NCBI GenBank assembly: GCA_945878865.1
Contig: CAMCUD010000001.1
Span: forward strand, 62,001-126,000
Reading direction: 5' to 3'
Source: Bifidobacterium breve
Lineage (GTDB): Bacteria > Actinomycetota > Thermoleophilia > Solirubrobacterales > Solirubrobacteraceae
DNA: 64,000 bases
Shown here: positions 27,599 to 36,982 of the stretch, one piece after another
How positions within the stretch are numbered: position 1 is the first letter of the stretch
Layout: the number at the start of each line of letters is the position of its first letter
Notes under the pieces: generated by a model
What the model saw: the letters and a program-made list of their open reading frames with translations, nothing else
Database searches by the model: none
What the model was told of the DNA's origin: nothing
Translations under genes and position numbers: made by a program

Positions 27599-27635
27599 GC
27601 GGCGGCCGCCGGATTCAGATCCCGGCGGCCGCCGC
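27599..27635. terminator. Perfect 14-bp GC hairpin between convergent genes
   Basis: GCGGCGGCCGCCGG-attcagatc-CCGGCGGCCGCCGC; the loop contains the stop codon of the convergent acyltransferase. Confidence 0.55.
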
Positions 27636-28877
27636 AAGCTCCTCGAGCTCACGGCTGATCCCGTCGGCGATGACGTCCGGGTCGGTGACCGCGTCGCCGT
27701 CGGCGCACAGGCCGAATCCCAGCTCGCCGCCCATGGAGACGACGGCGACGCGCAGCAGGTGGTGGTCGCCGATCTCCGCGAGCGAGTGCAGCGCACGGGC
27801 CGGAGCGCCGAGCACGCGCACCACGCCGCGCGGCCCCGGGACGTTGCTGACGTTCAGGGAGAACACCCGCGCGCTGTTCTCCCAGCGGTGCACGACCTTC
27901 GCCAGCGCGGGTGCTCGCTTCGCCAGCACGTGGAAGACCTCGTCGAGCGCGACCGCGTCACCCTCGTCCTTGCAGGCGGCCTCGTCGTCGTGAATGGCGT
28001 CGAGCCGGGCCAGGGGGTCGGGTTCGGCGAGGTGCAGGTCGACGGCGTAGAACGAGTCGCGGTTGCCCGCGTCGTCTCCGGGCGCATGGAGGCTGACGGG
28101 CACCTTGACGCGCACGTCGGGCAGCGGGCCGTGGTGGTGGAGCATCCAGCGCCGCAGACCGCCGGCGACCGCGGCGAGCACGACGTCGTTGACGGTCGCC
28201 CGCGGGGTCCGGCTGTGCGCGATCGCCTTCACGGTCTCCAGGTCTGCCGTGGCCATCGCGACGGTCCGCTTCGTCCCGGCCTTCCCCGCCAGCGGCGTGT
28301 GCGCGCTGGCGTGCGGGAGCAGCTCGTGCGCGAGCGCGGCGGCGAGGTGCGGCTGGGGCGCCGGCGCGCCGCCGTGTCGACTTAAGCGTGTGGAGGTTGC
28401 AGAAGTCGCCACGGCGTCCTCGTCCCACAGGACCGCGCGGGCGAGGCGCATCGCCGTCGACCCGTCGGCGAGCGCGTGATGGATGCGGAAGGCCACGACC
28501 GCGCCGCCGTCGTCGAGCGCCTCCACGACGTCGACGCTCCACAGCGGCCGGTCGCGCGGCAGCCGCGACGCCATGAGCTCCGCGGCGAACGCGCGCAGGG
28601 CGGCGTCGTCGAGGCGGCCGGGGACCGCGCGGACGTGCCAGTCGAGGTCGGGCGCGCCGGCGTCAGCCCACGCCGCGGTCCCGCCGTCGACGTCGAGCAC
28701 CCACGCGAGCTCGGGCGCGTCGCCGAGCCGGGCGGCGATCTGCGCGCGCAGGGCGGCGGCGGTCACCGCGCCGTCGTGCGGCGAGAGGCGCAGCAGCTTG
28801 CAGGTATGGCCGGCGATCCGGGCGTTCTCGATCGCGAGGATCGCCGCGTCCTCGGCGCTCAGCGCGCGTGCGGGCAT
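27615..28877 (-). CDS. Wax ester synthase/diacylglycerol acyltransferase (WS/DGAT) family
   Basis: HHALADG (HHxxxDG) catalytic motif; NVSNVPGPRG motif; start set at MPARALSAEDA. Confidence 0.88.
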   Translation of the reverse strand: MPARALSAEDAAILAIENARIAGHTCKLLRLSPHDGAVTAAALRAQIAARLGDAPELAWVLDVDGGTAAWADAGAPDLDWHVRAVPGRLDDAALRAFAAELMASRLPRDRPLWSVDVVEALDDGGAVVAFRIHHALADGSTAMRLARAVLWDEDAVATSATSTRLSRHGGAPAPQPHLAAALAHELLPHASAHTPLAGKAGTKRTVAMATADLETVKAIAHSRTPRATVNDVVLAAVAGGLRRWMLHHHGPLPDVRVKVPVSLHAPGDDAGNRDSFYAVDLHLAEPDPLARLDAIHDDEAACKDEGDAVALDEVFHVLAKRAPALAKVVHRWENSARVFSLNVSNVPGPRGVVRVLGAPARALHSLAEIGDHHLLRVAVVSMGGELGFGLCADGDAVTDPDVIADGISRELEELAAAAGI

Positions 28878-28912
28878 CACAGCCCCCTCATCGGCCGGGC
28901 GACCGGGAGGCC

Positions 28913-30046
28913 TTAGAAGACGATCGCCTGCCGCACGGCCTCGCCCGAGGCGAGCCGGTCGAAGCCCTCGTTGACCTCGTCGAGCGACAGCCGGTGCGTG
29001 AGCAGGCGGTCGACCGGCAGCTGGTTGCGCAGGTGGAGGTCCACGAAGATCGGGATGTCGCGGGCGGGCACGCACGAGCCGAGGTAGGACCCCTTCAGCG
29101 TCCGCTCCTCCGCGACGAGGCTGACGGCCGGGATCGCGAGCAGCTGCTCGGGGTGCGGCAGGCCGACGGTGACCGTGGTGCCGCCGCGACGCGTCGCGCT
29201 GTACGCGTCGGCGAGAACCGCGGCGCTGCCGACGGTCTCGATGACATGGTCCGCGCCGCCGCCCGTGGCCTCGTGCACCGCGACCACCGAGTCGCCATCC
29301 GGGCCTCCGAGCGCGACGTCGGTCGCCCCCAGCGCCCTGGCGAGCTCGAGCTTCTCGGGCACGACGTCAACGGCGACGATCTGCGCCGCCCCCGCGACCC
29401 GCGCACCCAGGACCGCCGCCAGCCCGATCCCACCGAGCCCGTAGACCGCCACGCGATCGCCGGCCTGGACCCCCGCGCCGCGCACCGCTGCCCCCACCCC
29501 GGTGAGGATCGCGCAGCCGAAGAGCGCGGCGACGTCCCACGGCACGCCCTCGTCGATCTTCACCGCCGAGCGGCTCGAGACGACGACGTGATCGCTGAAC
29601 GCCGAGACCCCGAGGTGGTGGTGGATCTCCTCCCCGGTCTCCGGGTCGCGCAGGCGGCGCCCGCCGCTGAGCAGCGTGCCGGCCGCGTTCGCCGCCGCGC
29701 CCGGCTCGCACAGCGCGGCGCGGCCGTCGCGGCACGGGCCGCAGCGCCCGCACGCGGGGACGAAGGCCAGGACCACGTGATCGCCGGGCCGGAACTCGTC
29801 GACGCCGTCCCCCACCTCCATGACCTCGCCCGCCGCCTCGTGGCCGAGCGCCATCGGCATGACCCGCGGCCGCGAGCCGTCGATGACGGAGAGGTCGGAA
29901 TGGCAGAGCCCGGCGGCGCGCACGCGCACGAGCAGCTCGTCGGGCCCCGGCGGGTCGAGCTCGAGCTCGCGGATCTCCAGGGGCCGGCTCTCGGCGTACG
30001 GCCGGGCGGCGCCCATGTCGGTGAGCACAGCGGAGCGGACCTTCAT
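28913..30046 (-). CDS. Zinc-dependent alcohol dehydrogenase (MDR)
   Basis: [30 protein letters not shown] structural Zn motif; [22 protein letters not shown]. Confidence 0.92.
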   Translation of the reverse strand: MKVRSAVLTDMGAARPYAESRPLEIRELELDPPGPDELLVRVRAAGLCHSDLSVIDGSRPRVMPMALGHEAAGEVMEVGDGVDEFRPGDHVVLAFVPACGRCGPCRDGRAALCEPGAAANAAGTLLSGGRRLRDPETGEEIHHHLGVSAFSDHVVVSSRSAVKIDEGVPWDVAALFGCAILTGVGAAVRGAGVQAGDRVAVYGLGGIGLAAVLGARVAGAAQIVAVDVVPEKLELARALGATDVALGGPDGDSVVAVHEATGGGADHVIETVGSAAVLADAYSATRRGGTTVTVGLPHPEQLLAIPAVSLVAEERTLKGSYLGSCVPARDIPIFVDLHLRNQLPVDRLLTHRLSLDEVNEGFDRLASGEAVRQAIVF

Positions 30047-30477
30047 GCGGCCTCCTCGCGGACGAGCCGGGCGAGCGCGGCGCGCACGCCGTCGGGGATG
30101 GGCACGGGGCGACGGGTCTCCCGGTCGACGAAGACGTGGACGAACCAGCCGGTCGCGGCGGGCGTCTCAAGGTCGTCGGCCCGGTAGAGGCCGATCTCGT
30201 AGCGCACGCTGGAGTTCCCGAGCTTGCCGACGCGCAGTCCTGCCTCGACGACATCCGGGAACGTCACCGCCGCCGCGTAGCTGCAGTGCGACTCCGCGCA
30301 CAGGCCGATCGCCGCGCCACCGTGGATGTCGAGCCCGCCCTCGCGGATGAGGTACTCGTTGATGACCGTGTCGAAGAACGCGTAGTACTCGACGTTGTTG
30401 ACGTGCCCGTAGATGTCGTTGTCGTACCAACGGGTGGGGATCGACAGCTGGTGGCCGTACTCGTCGCGCAGCGCCAT
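30043..30477 (-). CDS. Hotdog-fold acyl-CoA thioesterase (4HBT-like)
   Basis: [32 protein letters not shown]. Confidence 0.9.
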   Translation of the reverse strand: MALRDEYGHQLSIPTRWYDNDIYGHVNNVEYYAFFDTVINEYLIREGGLDIHGGAAIGLCAESHCSYAAAVTFPDVVEAGLRVGKLGNSSVRYEIGLYRADDLETPAATGWFVHVFVDRETRRPVPIPDGVRAALARLVREEAA

Positions 30478-30542
30478 GGCGAGACGGCAGCGTACCGGCA
30501 CTGGTCGGCACTTCGTCGCGGACTTGCAATGCTTGAAACGGG

Positions 30543-31322
30543 ATGCCCGACTCACCAGTTCGCGGGATGCCACCACCGGACGGCCTGGAGATCTTCTGGG
30601 ACGCCGCAGGAGTGCTCTTCTGCATCACCAATCACGAGCAGCGCCTCCTCGCCGTCAACCGCGCGTGGAGCACCATCCTCGGATACGAGGCCGAGGCCCT
30701 GCTCGGCCGCGTGACCTGGGATCTCATGCACCCCGAGGACGCCCGGCGCCTGCAGGCCGAGCCGTTCTCGGTCGACGATCCCGTCGGTCGTCGACTCGTC
30801 ATCGACGTCGAGACGCGGTATGCGCACGTCGACGGCAGCACGCGCTGGCTGCAGTGGACGGGCGAGGAGCGCGACGGCCTCTGGTACGCCGTGGGTCACG
30901 ACGTCACCTCCATGCACGTCGCGACCACAGCGCTGCACGCCAGCCAGCAGCGCGCCCGCGCGGTCATGGGCGCGCTGCGCGACGGCATCGTCACCGTGGC
31001 CCCCGACACCCGTGTCCTGGAGGTCAGCGCGCGGTTCACCGCCCTGACCGGTTGGACGGAGCGGGACCTCCTCGGGACGCGTCCGCCGTACGCGTGGTGG
31101 CCCGCCGAGGACATCGCCGCCCGTGAGCGCGACCTGCGCGACGCCCTGCGCGGCGGCAGCGCGACCTGGCGCGGGGCCTGCCTGCGCAAGGACGGCACCC
31201 GGTTTGACGCGCTCGTCGACGCGGTCGGCGTTCCCCGCGCTGGCGGCGCCGGCCCCGCGCTGGTCAAGGTCGTTCGGGACCTCTCCGATCCCGAGGGCCC
31301 TGCGCCGCGGTTCGCGGGCTAG
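30543..31322 (+). CDS. PAS-domain protein without recognisable output domain
   Basis: [55 protein letters not shown]; a second PAS follows. Confidence 0.85.
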   Translation: MPDSPVRGMPPPDGLEIFWDAAGVLFCITNHEQRLLAVNRAWSTILGYEAEALLGRVTWDLMHPEDARRLQAEPFSVDDPVGRRLVIDVETRYAHVDGSTRWLQWTGEERDGLWYAVGHDVTSMHVATTALHASQQRARAVMGALRDGIVTVAPDTRVLEVSARFTALTGWTERDLLGTRPPYAWWPAEDIAARERDLRDALRGGSATWRGACLRKDGTRFDALVDAVGVPRAGGAGPALVKVVRDLSDPEGPAPRFAG

Positions 31323-31389
31323 AGCGGCGACGAACTAGGCTGGGTCATCCCCGTTTCAGGTGACCCAACCTTCTGCCGATAGCAACCGC

Positions 31390-32850
31390 GTGTCGTCCCC
31401 GCGGCAGACCGAGCAGCGCGATGACACCCTCCCGACGGCCCACCCGGACGACGTCCAGCTCTTCTGGGAACTCACGTCGGAGCTGTTCTGCGTGCTCGAC
31501 AACGAGGGCAAGATCCTCGAGGTCAACCCTGCCTGGAAGCGCGTCCTGGGGTGGGATGCCGAGCAGCTGCTCGGCCACAACATCTACGAGTTCGTCCACC
31601 CCGACGACATCCCCGGCGCCCGCGAGGCGCACATGCGCCGCGGCGGCGACGGGCAGCGCCTGGAGGAGTACCCGTGCCGCTACCGCCACGCCGACGGGAG
31701 CGTGCGCTGGCTGAGCTGGAGCGGGTTCATGCGTGGCCCGCGCTTCTACGGCAGCGCGCGGGACATCACCGCGACCCGCATGTCGCACTCCGCGCTGCAG
31801 CAGAGCGAGCGCCGGTCCCGCGCGATCCTGGCGGCCCTGCGCGAGGGGCTCGTCATCATCGACCGCCAGGGGCGCGTGGTCGAGGCCAACGACCGGTTCG
31901 CCGAGATGGTGGGCATTCCCGTGCGCGAGATGCTCGGCCTGCGCCCGCCGTATCCGTGGTGGCCGCCGGACCAGCGCCGCCAGATCGCCGCCGCCATCGA
32001 CGAGATCGCGCGCGAGGAGCGGGTGACCCACGAGCTGACGTTCGTGCGCGCCGACGGCGAGCGCTTCCCCGTCCTCATCGACACGTCGCGGATGCGCGAG
32101 CGCGACGGCCGCACCGTGAGCCTGTCGGTCATTCGCGACATCAGCGAGCTCGTCACCACGCGCAACCGCCTCCAGGAGGCCCACCGCGTGGCGGAGCTCT
32201 CGACGTGGGAGTGGTACCCCGACCGGGACCTCGTTTTCGCGTTCGAGACGGCGACCGGCGCGGGCGGAACCATCGAGATGACCGGCGAGCAGTCGCTCCT
32301 GCACCTGCAGCCCGCGTGGCGCGAGGAGGTGCGCCGCCTGCGCGAGGAGACCTACGAGGGCCTGCGCGAGACGTTCGTCGCCGATGCGGTCACGCTCGAC
32401 ATGGGGTGGATGCAGATCCGCGGCGAGCAGCTGCGCGCCGCCGACGGGCGGATCACCGGCCTGCGAGGCACCGCCCAGCGCATCGACGCGCAGCGCACCG
32501 CCGAGATCGAGGCGGCGCTGCAGCGCGACGTCCTCGACGCCATCGACGTCGCCTTCATGGCCCGCGGCCCCGACACGCGCCTCGTGCACGTCAACGACGC
32601 GGCGCTGCGCCTGTTCGGCTTCTCCCGTGACGAGATCCTCGGGACGCTGCCGGCCGAGACCGGCATCCTCCAGGCGGAGGACCCGGCGACGCACGAGCTG
32701 TACGCCGCCACGCAGCGCGGCGAGCAATGGGACGGCGAGATGCAGCTGCGCCGCAAGGACGGCTCGACGCTCCGCGCCCGGGTGCGGACGACCGTCGTGG
32801 TGCGCGAGGGCGGCGCGCAGTATTCGGCGGGCATCATCGTGCCGCTGTGA
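31390..32850 (+). CDS. Multi-PAS protein without recognisable output domain
   Basis: QLFWELTSELFCVLDNEGKILEVNPAWKRVLGWDAEQLLGHNIYEFVHPDD and further PAS units; ORF track starts at 31360 but the GTG at 31390 is favoured here (see findings). Confidence 0.85.
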   Translation: MSSPRQTEQRDDTLPTAHPDDVQLFWELTSELFCVLDNEGKILEVNPAWKRVLGWDAEQLLGHNIYEFVHPDDIPGAREAHMRRGGDGQRLEEYPCRYRHADGSVRWLSWSGFMRGPRFYGSARDITATRMSHSALQQSERRSRAILAALREGLVIIDRQGRVVEANDRFAEMVGIPVREMLGLRPPYPWWPPDQRRQIAAAIDEIAREERVTHELTFVRADGERFPVLIDTSRMRERDGRTVSLSVIRDISELVTTRNRLQEAHRVAELSTWEWYPDRDLVFAFETATGAGGTIEMTGEQSLLHLQPAWREEVRRLREETYEGLRETFVADAVTLDMGWMQIRGEQLRAADGRITGLRGTAQRIDAQRTAEIEAALQRDVLDAIDVAFMARGPDTRLVHVNDAALRLFGFSRDEILGTLPAETGILQAEDPATHELYAATQRGEQWDGEMQLRRKDGSTLRARVRTTVVVREGGAQYSAGIIVPL

Positions 32851-33272
32851 GCGACACCAGGTTCCAGTCGGGCTACTCGAAGACCCCGCTGCCCAAGAAG
32901 CTCGGGGTCAAAGAAGGCCTGCAGATCGCGGTGATCGACCCGCCTGAGGCCTTCATTGAGGAGGGCCTCGGCGTCCTGCCCGACGGCGCCCGCCTCACGA
33001 CCTCGCTGGCGGACGGCGCCGACCTGGCGATCGCCTTCGTGCTGGAGCTCGCGCGGCTCGTCGAGCTGCTGCCCGCCCTCGAAGAGGCGACCCGCCCCGA
33101 CGGCGCGTTCTGGGTCGCCTGGCCGAAGAAGGCCAGCAAGGTCCCAACCGACGTCACCGAAGACCGCGTCCGCGACGTGACCCTGCCGCGCGGCAATGTC
33201 GACGTGAAGGTCTGCGCGATCGACGCGACGTGGTCAGGGCTGCGGTTGTGCCAGCGGCGCAAGCTGCGCTGA
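32847..33272 (+). CDS. DUF3052-like protein
   Basis: GYSKTPLPKKLGVKEGLQIAVIDPPEAF...LPALEEATRPDGAFWVAWPKKASKVPTDVTEDRVRD...VDVKVCAIDATWSGLRLCQRRKLR. Confidence 0.75.
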   Translation: MSDTRFQSGYSKTPLPKKLGVKEGLQIAVIDPPEAFIEEGLGVLPDGARLTTSLADGADLAIAFVLELARLVELLPALEEATRPDGAFWVAWPKKASKVPTDVTEDRVRDVTLPRGNVDVKVCAIDATWSGLRLCQRRKLR

Positions 33273-33355
33273 CTGTCTCGGTTTGCACAGTCCGGTAACA
33301 CCGGTATAGGGTCAGTCGGTCCTTGCAGGTCCAGGCTCACCCGGGGGAGAGGGAA

Positions 33356-36202
33356 ATGACGAAGGCTTCGCGCGCGGTCACCCGCGCGATTGCGTGCTGT
33401 GCGGCCGCAGTGCTGGTCACGCTGCTGCTGCTCGCGCCGTCCGCGCAGGCGGCGACGGCGAGCAGCTGGAACCAGGCGCTGAAGAAGGCGGCGCAGAACT
33501 TCCAGAAGCAGGTCAGCGGGTCGAAGACGACCACGACGACCACCACCGCCACGACGCCGCCGCCCGCGGCGACGACGCCGGCCACCACGACGCCGGCCAC
33601 CACGCCCGCCGCTCCACCGGCGGCCACCGCGCCGCTGGCCGACGCCAAGCCCGGCGACTCCGTGGCGCTGGCCCCGGACACGACGCTCGTCATCGGGAGC
33701 ATCAGCCGCTCCGGTGACACCACGACGATCTCGGACTCCACGCTCCAGCTCGGCGCCTTCGTCGTCGGCACCGGCGTCGCCGGCACCGCCACCGGCGGCC
33801 GCCTGACGATCACCGCCGGCACGTTCACCGTGGCCAAGACGCTGACCGACCAGCGCTTCGAGATCGCCGCGGGCGACCCGCTCGTCTACGACCTCGCCGC
33901 CGCCACCCAGGTCTCCGGCGAGCTCGTCTCGACCGGCACCCCGGTCAGCGCCGCGGCGGCCCGCACGTTCGCGGCGACGGTCTCCGAGCCGGACGTGGCG
34001 TCGGCCATCCCGCCGGCCCCCGCGGGCAAGAGCTTCCGCTTCGGCATCCAGCTCAACGGCGACGGCTCCACCACCATCCGCGTCTTCCTCGGCGACACCG
34101 AGGTCATCTACGGCAAGGTCCGGCTGAACGGCAGCTACAACTTCGAGCTGAAGCTCCCGTTCGAGGTCAAGGGCCGCCCGGTCCTCATCAGCGGCGCGAT
34201 CAGCGGCTCGAACATCCTGCAGCCGATTCCGCTCTCGGGCATCAAGGGCTCCATCAGCGGCGACCTCGAGCTCGCGCCGGGGCTGTTCCTCACCGGCGGC
34301 GAAGTCGTCTGGGACAAGGACGGCTTCGCGCTCTCCGGCGGCGCGCGCATCGACTGCCGCGAGGGCGGCCTCGCGGCCAGCCTCGCCGGCCGCTACACCG
34401 ACGCCAAGAACTTCTCGCTGAAGATCAGCGGCGGCGTCACCGGTGGCCAGTGCACGGTCAGTGACGACCTCAAGCTCCCGGCCGGCGACATCACCGGCGA
34501 CTTCGTCGTCGACGACGGCCAGGTCAACGGCGAGTTCGAGGTCGGCGGCGTGATCTCCACGACGCTGCTCCCCAAGGGCGTCGACACCTGGGATGCGCGC
34601 TTCCGCTTCATCTACCACTCGGATGCGCCCTCGGCGGACAACTACATCGGGTTCTTCGCGAAGGCCGGCATCGGCGTCGCGCAGGGCCGGATCAACTTCG
34701 ACGGCTCCTTCGGCCTGAACGCGGACTTCTCGATCCCGTTCAGCGCGGGCACGGACGTCGCGTTCGACGGCACGATCAACCGGCCGGACCCGAAGGGCCC
34801 GGTCGTCTACTCCGTCGGCGGGTCGCTCAACGTCGCGATCGGCTCGAAGGCGAGCCTCGGCGGCAGCGCGCGGCTCACGAACGACGCGCTGAAGATCGAG
34901 GGCAACCTCACGGTCGCATGCCCGATCTCCGGTGACCTCACCGCGGGCGTCGGGGCGGAGATCCCGCTGTCGGCGCTCAACCACGACTGGTCCGTCTCGT
35001 TCGGCGGCCAGGCCGGCGCGGACGGCTGCGCGATCACGAAGGACTTCGGCCTCAGCGCCGGGTCCGGCGCCAGCGGCTCGCTCGGCTCGAAGGGCGGCAA
35101 GCTCGCCATCGGCCTGCACGCCGACGCGACGGTGAACACCACGCTGATCCCGACGAAGGACTCCTTCAACGTCGGCTTCGACCTCGACATCGCGCCGGGC
35201 ACGTACGCCGTCGCGGCGCGCGGCTCGACCGACGGCGCCGGGTTCTCCGCCGACATCCAGAGCAACGGCTCGTACAGCCTGGCGTTCAACCTCGACGACC
35301 TGAAGCTCGGCGGGGTCTCGCTCGGCGCGAAGGGCTCGATCAAGCGGACGGCGCCCAGCGCGGCGGTCGACTACTCGATCAGCGGCGGGCTCACCGGCAA
35401 GGTCGAGATCTACAACAACCTGTACTTCCTCGGCGGGTCGCTGGGGATCGACAGCAAGGGCGGGCTGACGTTCAGCGGCACGGTGCGCCAGCTGTGCAAC
35501 GCCGGCTACATCGACGCGTCGGCGTCGGGCGCGATCAAGGACAGCGGGAACTTCTCGCTGTCGGCGAAGGGCCTGGCGTCGAAGTGCCGGATCGGCAACG
35601 GCGCGATGTTCGACGGCAACACGTTCTACGCCGACATCAGCGCCGAGAAGGGCAAGATCCTCTACAACGCCGGCATCGGGATCTCCCAGCTGAACCTCAT
35701 CAAGGCCCCGGTGCTCATCATCGGCGACGTCTCAACGTGGCTGACGAACGTCACGGGCTCGATCTCGAACACCTGCGACGGCTGCTACGACCGTGGCGTG
35801 ACCCAGCTGAAGTTCTCGGCGCGGGCCAACGCGGCGTTCCAGACGGTCAGCCAGATCACGAAGACGGTCAACCAGGTCGTCGGGTGGATCCCGCTGATCG
35901 GGCAGATCGTCAAGCCGATCACGAGCATCGTCAACACGGTGACGACGACGTGCACGGCCGCCACGGCGTACGGCACGGTCGAGGTCAAGGGCCTCGTGGT
36001 CAAGAAGATCACCATCGGCCTGAAGGACCCGCAGTTCGGGCTCCTCACGCTCCCGGTCCAGGGCGCGCTGACGATCCGCCTGAACGCCGACCTCGAGCAG
36101 GCGTTCACCAGTGACGGCGGAAGCGGCGTCCTCGGGCAGCTGCCCGCGGTGCAGCTGCCGCCGCTGGGCTCCGGCGGGCCTGTGCCCGGCTGGGGCTGCT
36201 GA
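33356..36202 (+). CDS. Large secreted Thr/Pro-linker protein of unknown family, repetitive predicted beta structure
   Basis: Signal peptide LVTLLLLAPSAQA, KTTTTTTTATTPPPAATTPATTTPATT linker, then about 850 aa of alternating polar/hydrophobic Gly/Ser-rich strands. Confidence 0.8.
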   Translation: MTKASRAVTRAIACCAAAVLVTLLLLAPSAQAATASSWNQALKKAAQNFQKQVSGSKTTTTTTTATTPPPAATTPATTTPATTPAAPPAATAPLADAKPGDSVALAPDTTLVIGSISRSGDTTTISDSTLQLGAFVVGTGVAGTATGGRLTITAGTFTVAKTLTDQRFEIAAGDPLVYDLAAATQVSGELVSTGTPVSAAAARTFAATVSEPDVASAIPPAPAGKSFRFGIQLNGDGSTTIRVFLGDTEVIYGKVRLNGSYNFELKLPFEVKGRPVLISGAISGSNILQPIPLSGIKGSISGDLELAPGLFLTGGEVVWDKDGFALSGGARIDCREGGLAASLAGRYTDAKNFSLKISGGVTGGQCTVSDDLKLPAGDITGDFVVDDGQVNGEFEVGGVISTTLLPKGVDTWDARFRFIYHSDAPSADNYIGFFAKAGIGVAQGRINFDGSFGLNADFSIPFSAGTDVAFDGTINRPDPKGPVVYSVGGSLNVAIGSKASLGGSARLTNDALKIEGNLTVACPISGDLTAGVGAEIPLSALNHDWSVSFGGQAGADGCAITKDFGLSAGSGASGSLGSKGGKLAIGLHADATVNTTLIPTKDSFNVGFDLDIAPGTYAVAARGSTDGAGFSADIQSNGSYSLAFNLDDLKLGGVSLGAKGSIKRTAPSAAVDYSISGGLTGKVEIYNNLYFLGGSLGIDSKGGLTFSGTVRQLCNAGYIDASASGAIKDSGNFSLSAKGLASKCRIGNGAMFDGNTFYADISAEKGKILYNAGIGISQLNLIKAPVLIIGDVSTWLTNVTGSISNTCDGCYDRGVTQLKFSARANAAFQTVSQITKTVNQVVGWIPLIGQIVKPITSIVNTVTTTCTAATAYGTVEVKGLVVKKITIGLKDPQFGLLTLPVQGALTIRLNADLEQAFTSDGGSGVLGQLPAVQLPPLGSGGPVPGWGC

Positions 36203-36219
36203 CCGACGGTTCCCCCGAT

Positions 36220-36249
36220 CCCGCCGGCCGCGGACGCGCGGCCGGCGGG
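36220..36249 (+). terminator. Perfect 12-bp GC hairpin terminator
   Basis: CCCGCCGGCCGC-ggacgc-GCGGCCGGCGGG, 18 nt after the stop of 33356..36202. Confidence 0.65.
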
Positions 36250-36270
36250 ACATCGGATAGAACCACCCCC

Positions 36271-36918
36271 ATGGCCGGCCGAACCCTCGCCCAGCGCGCG
36301 ATGCGCAACCCGGTCCTCCCGCTGATCTACGAGCGGGTCTGGCGGCCGGTCGGCTTCACCCTCGCGTCGGCCGGACGGTCGACGACGGCCGAGCAGGAGC
36401 GCATCGACGCCTTCCTCGCGCTCGCCCCCGGCGCGCGTGTGCTCGACGTCGCGTGTGGGCCGGGCAACACGACGCGCCGCCTCCTCCGGACACTCGGCCC
36501 GGACGGCCGGATCACCGGGCTCGACGCCGCGCCGGCGATGATCGCGCGCGCCCGCGCCGACACTGACGATCCACGGGTCGACTACATCCAGGGCGACGCA
36601 ACGGCGATGCCGTTCGCCGACGGCGCCTTCAACGCCGTGACGTGCCTCGGCGCGCTCTACCTCGTCGAAGACGCCGAGGCGGTGCTCGACGAGCTCGTGC
36701 GCGTGGTGGCGCCCGGCGGCCGGGTCGTCGTCCTGACCAGCGTGCACCGCGGCCCCGCCCCGCTCCACGGCCTGGCCGACGCGCTCATGCGGCCTGCGGG
36801 CATGCGGGTGTTCGGTGCCGATGAGGTCACCGCCGCGCTACGCGACCGCGGCCTGGTGCACGTGCGGCGCGAACTCGCCGGATTCCTGCAGCTCGCAGCT
36901 GGCAGCCGTCCGATGTGA
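36271..36918 (+). CDS. Class I SAM-dependent methyltransferase (UbiE-like)
   Basis: ARVLDVACGPGNTTRRLLRTLGPDGRITGLDAAPAMIARARAD. Confidence 0.88.
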   Translation: MAGRTLAQRAMRNPVLPLIYERVWRPVGFTLASAGRSTTAEQERIDAFLALAPGARVLDVACGPGNTTRRLLRTLGPDGRITGLDAAPAMIARARADTDDPRVDYIQGDATAMPFADGAFNAVTCLGALYLVEDAEAVLDELVRVVAPGGRVVVLTSVHRGPAPLHGLADALMRPAGMRVFGADEVTAALRDRGLVHVRRELAGFLQLAAGSRPM

Positions 36919-36982
36919 CGGACCCCGAAGAGAACACACTGTCCCATTTGACGCGGGGTCCGCACCGGAGGATGCTCTCGCT

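Noticed and set aside
28360-28420. Slightly AT-richer patch (CGACTTAAGCGTGTGGAGGTTGCAGAAG) inside the WS/DGAT gene, considered as an insertion scar
   Set aside because: The reading frame continues through it and it falls in a variable linker between conserved motifs; no flanking repeats.
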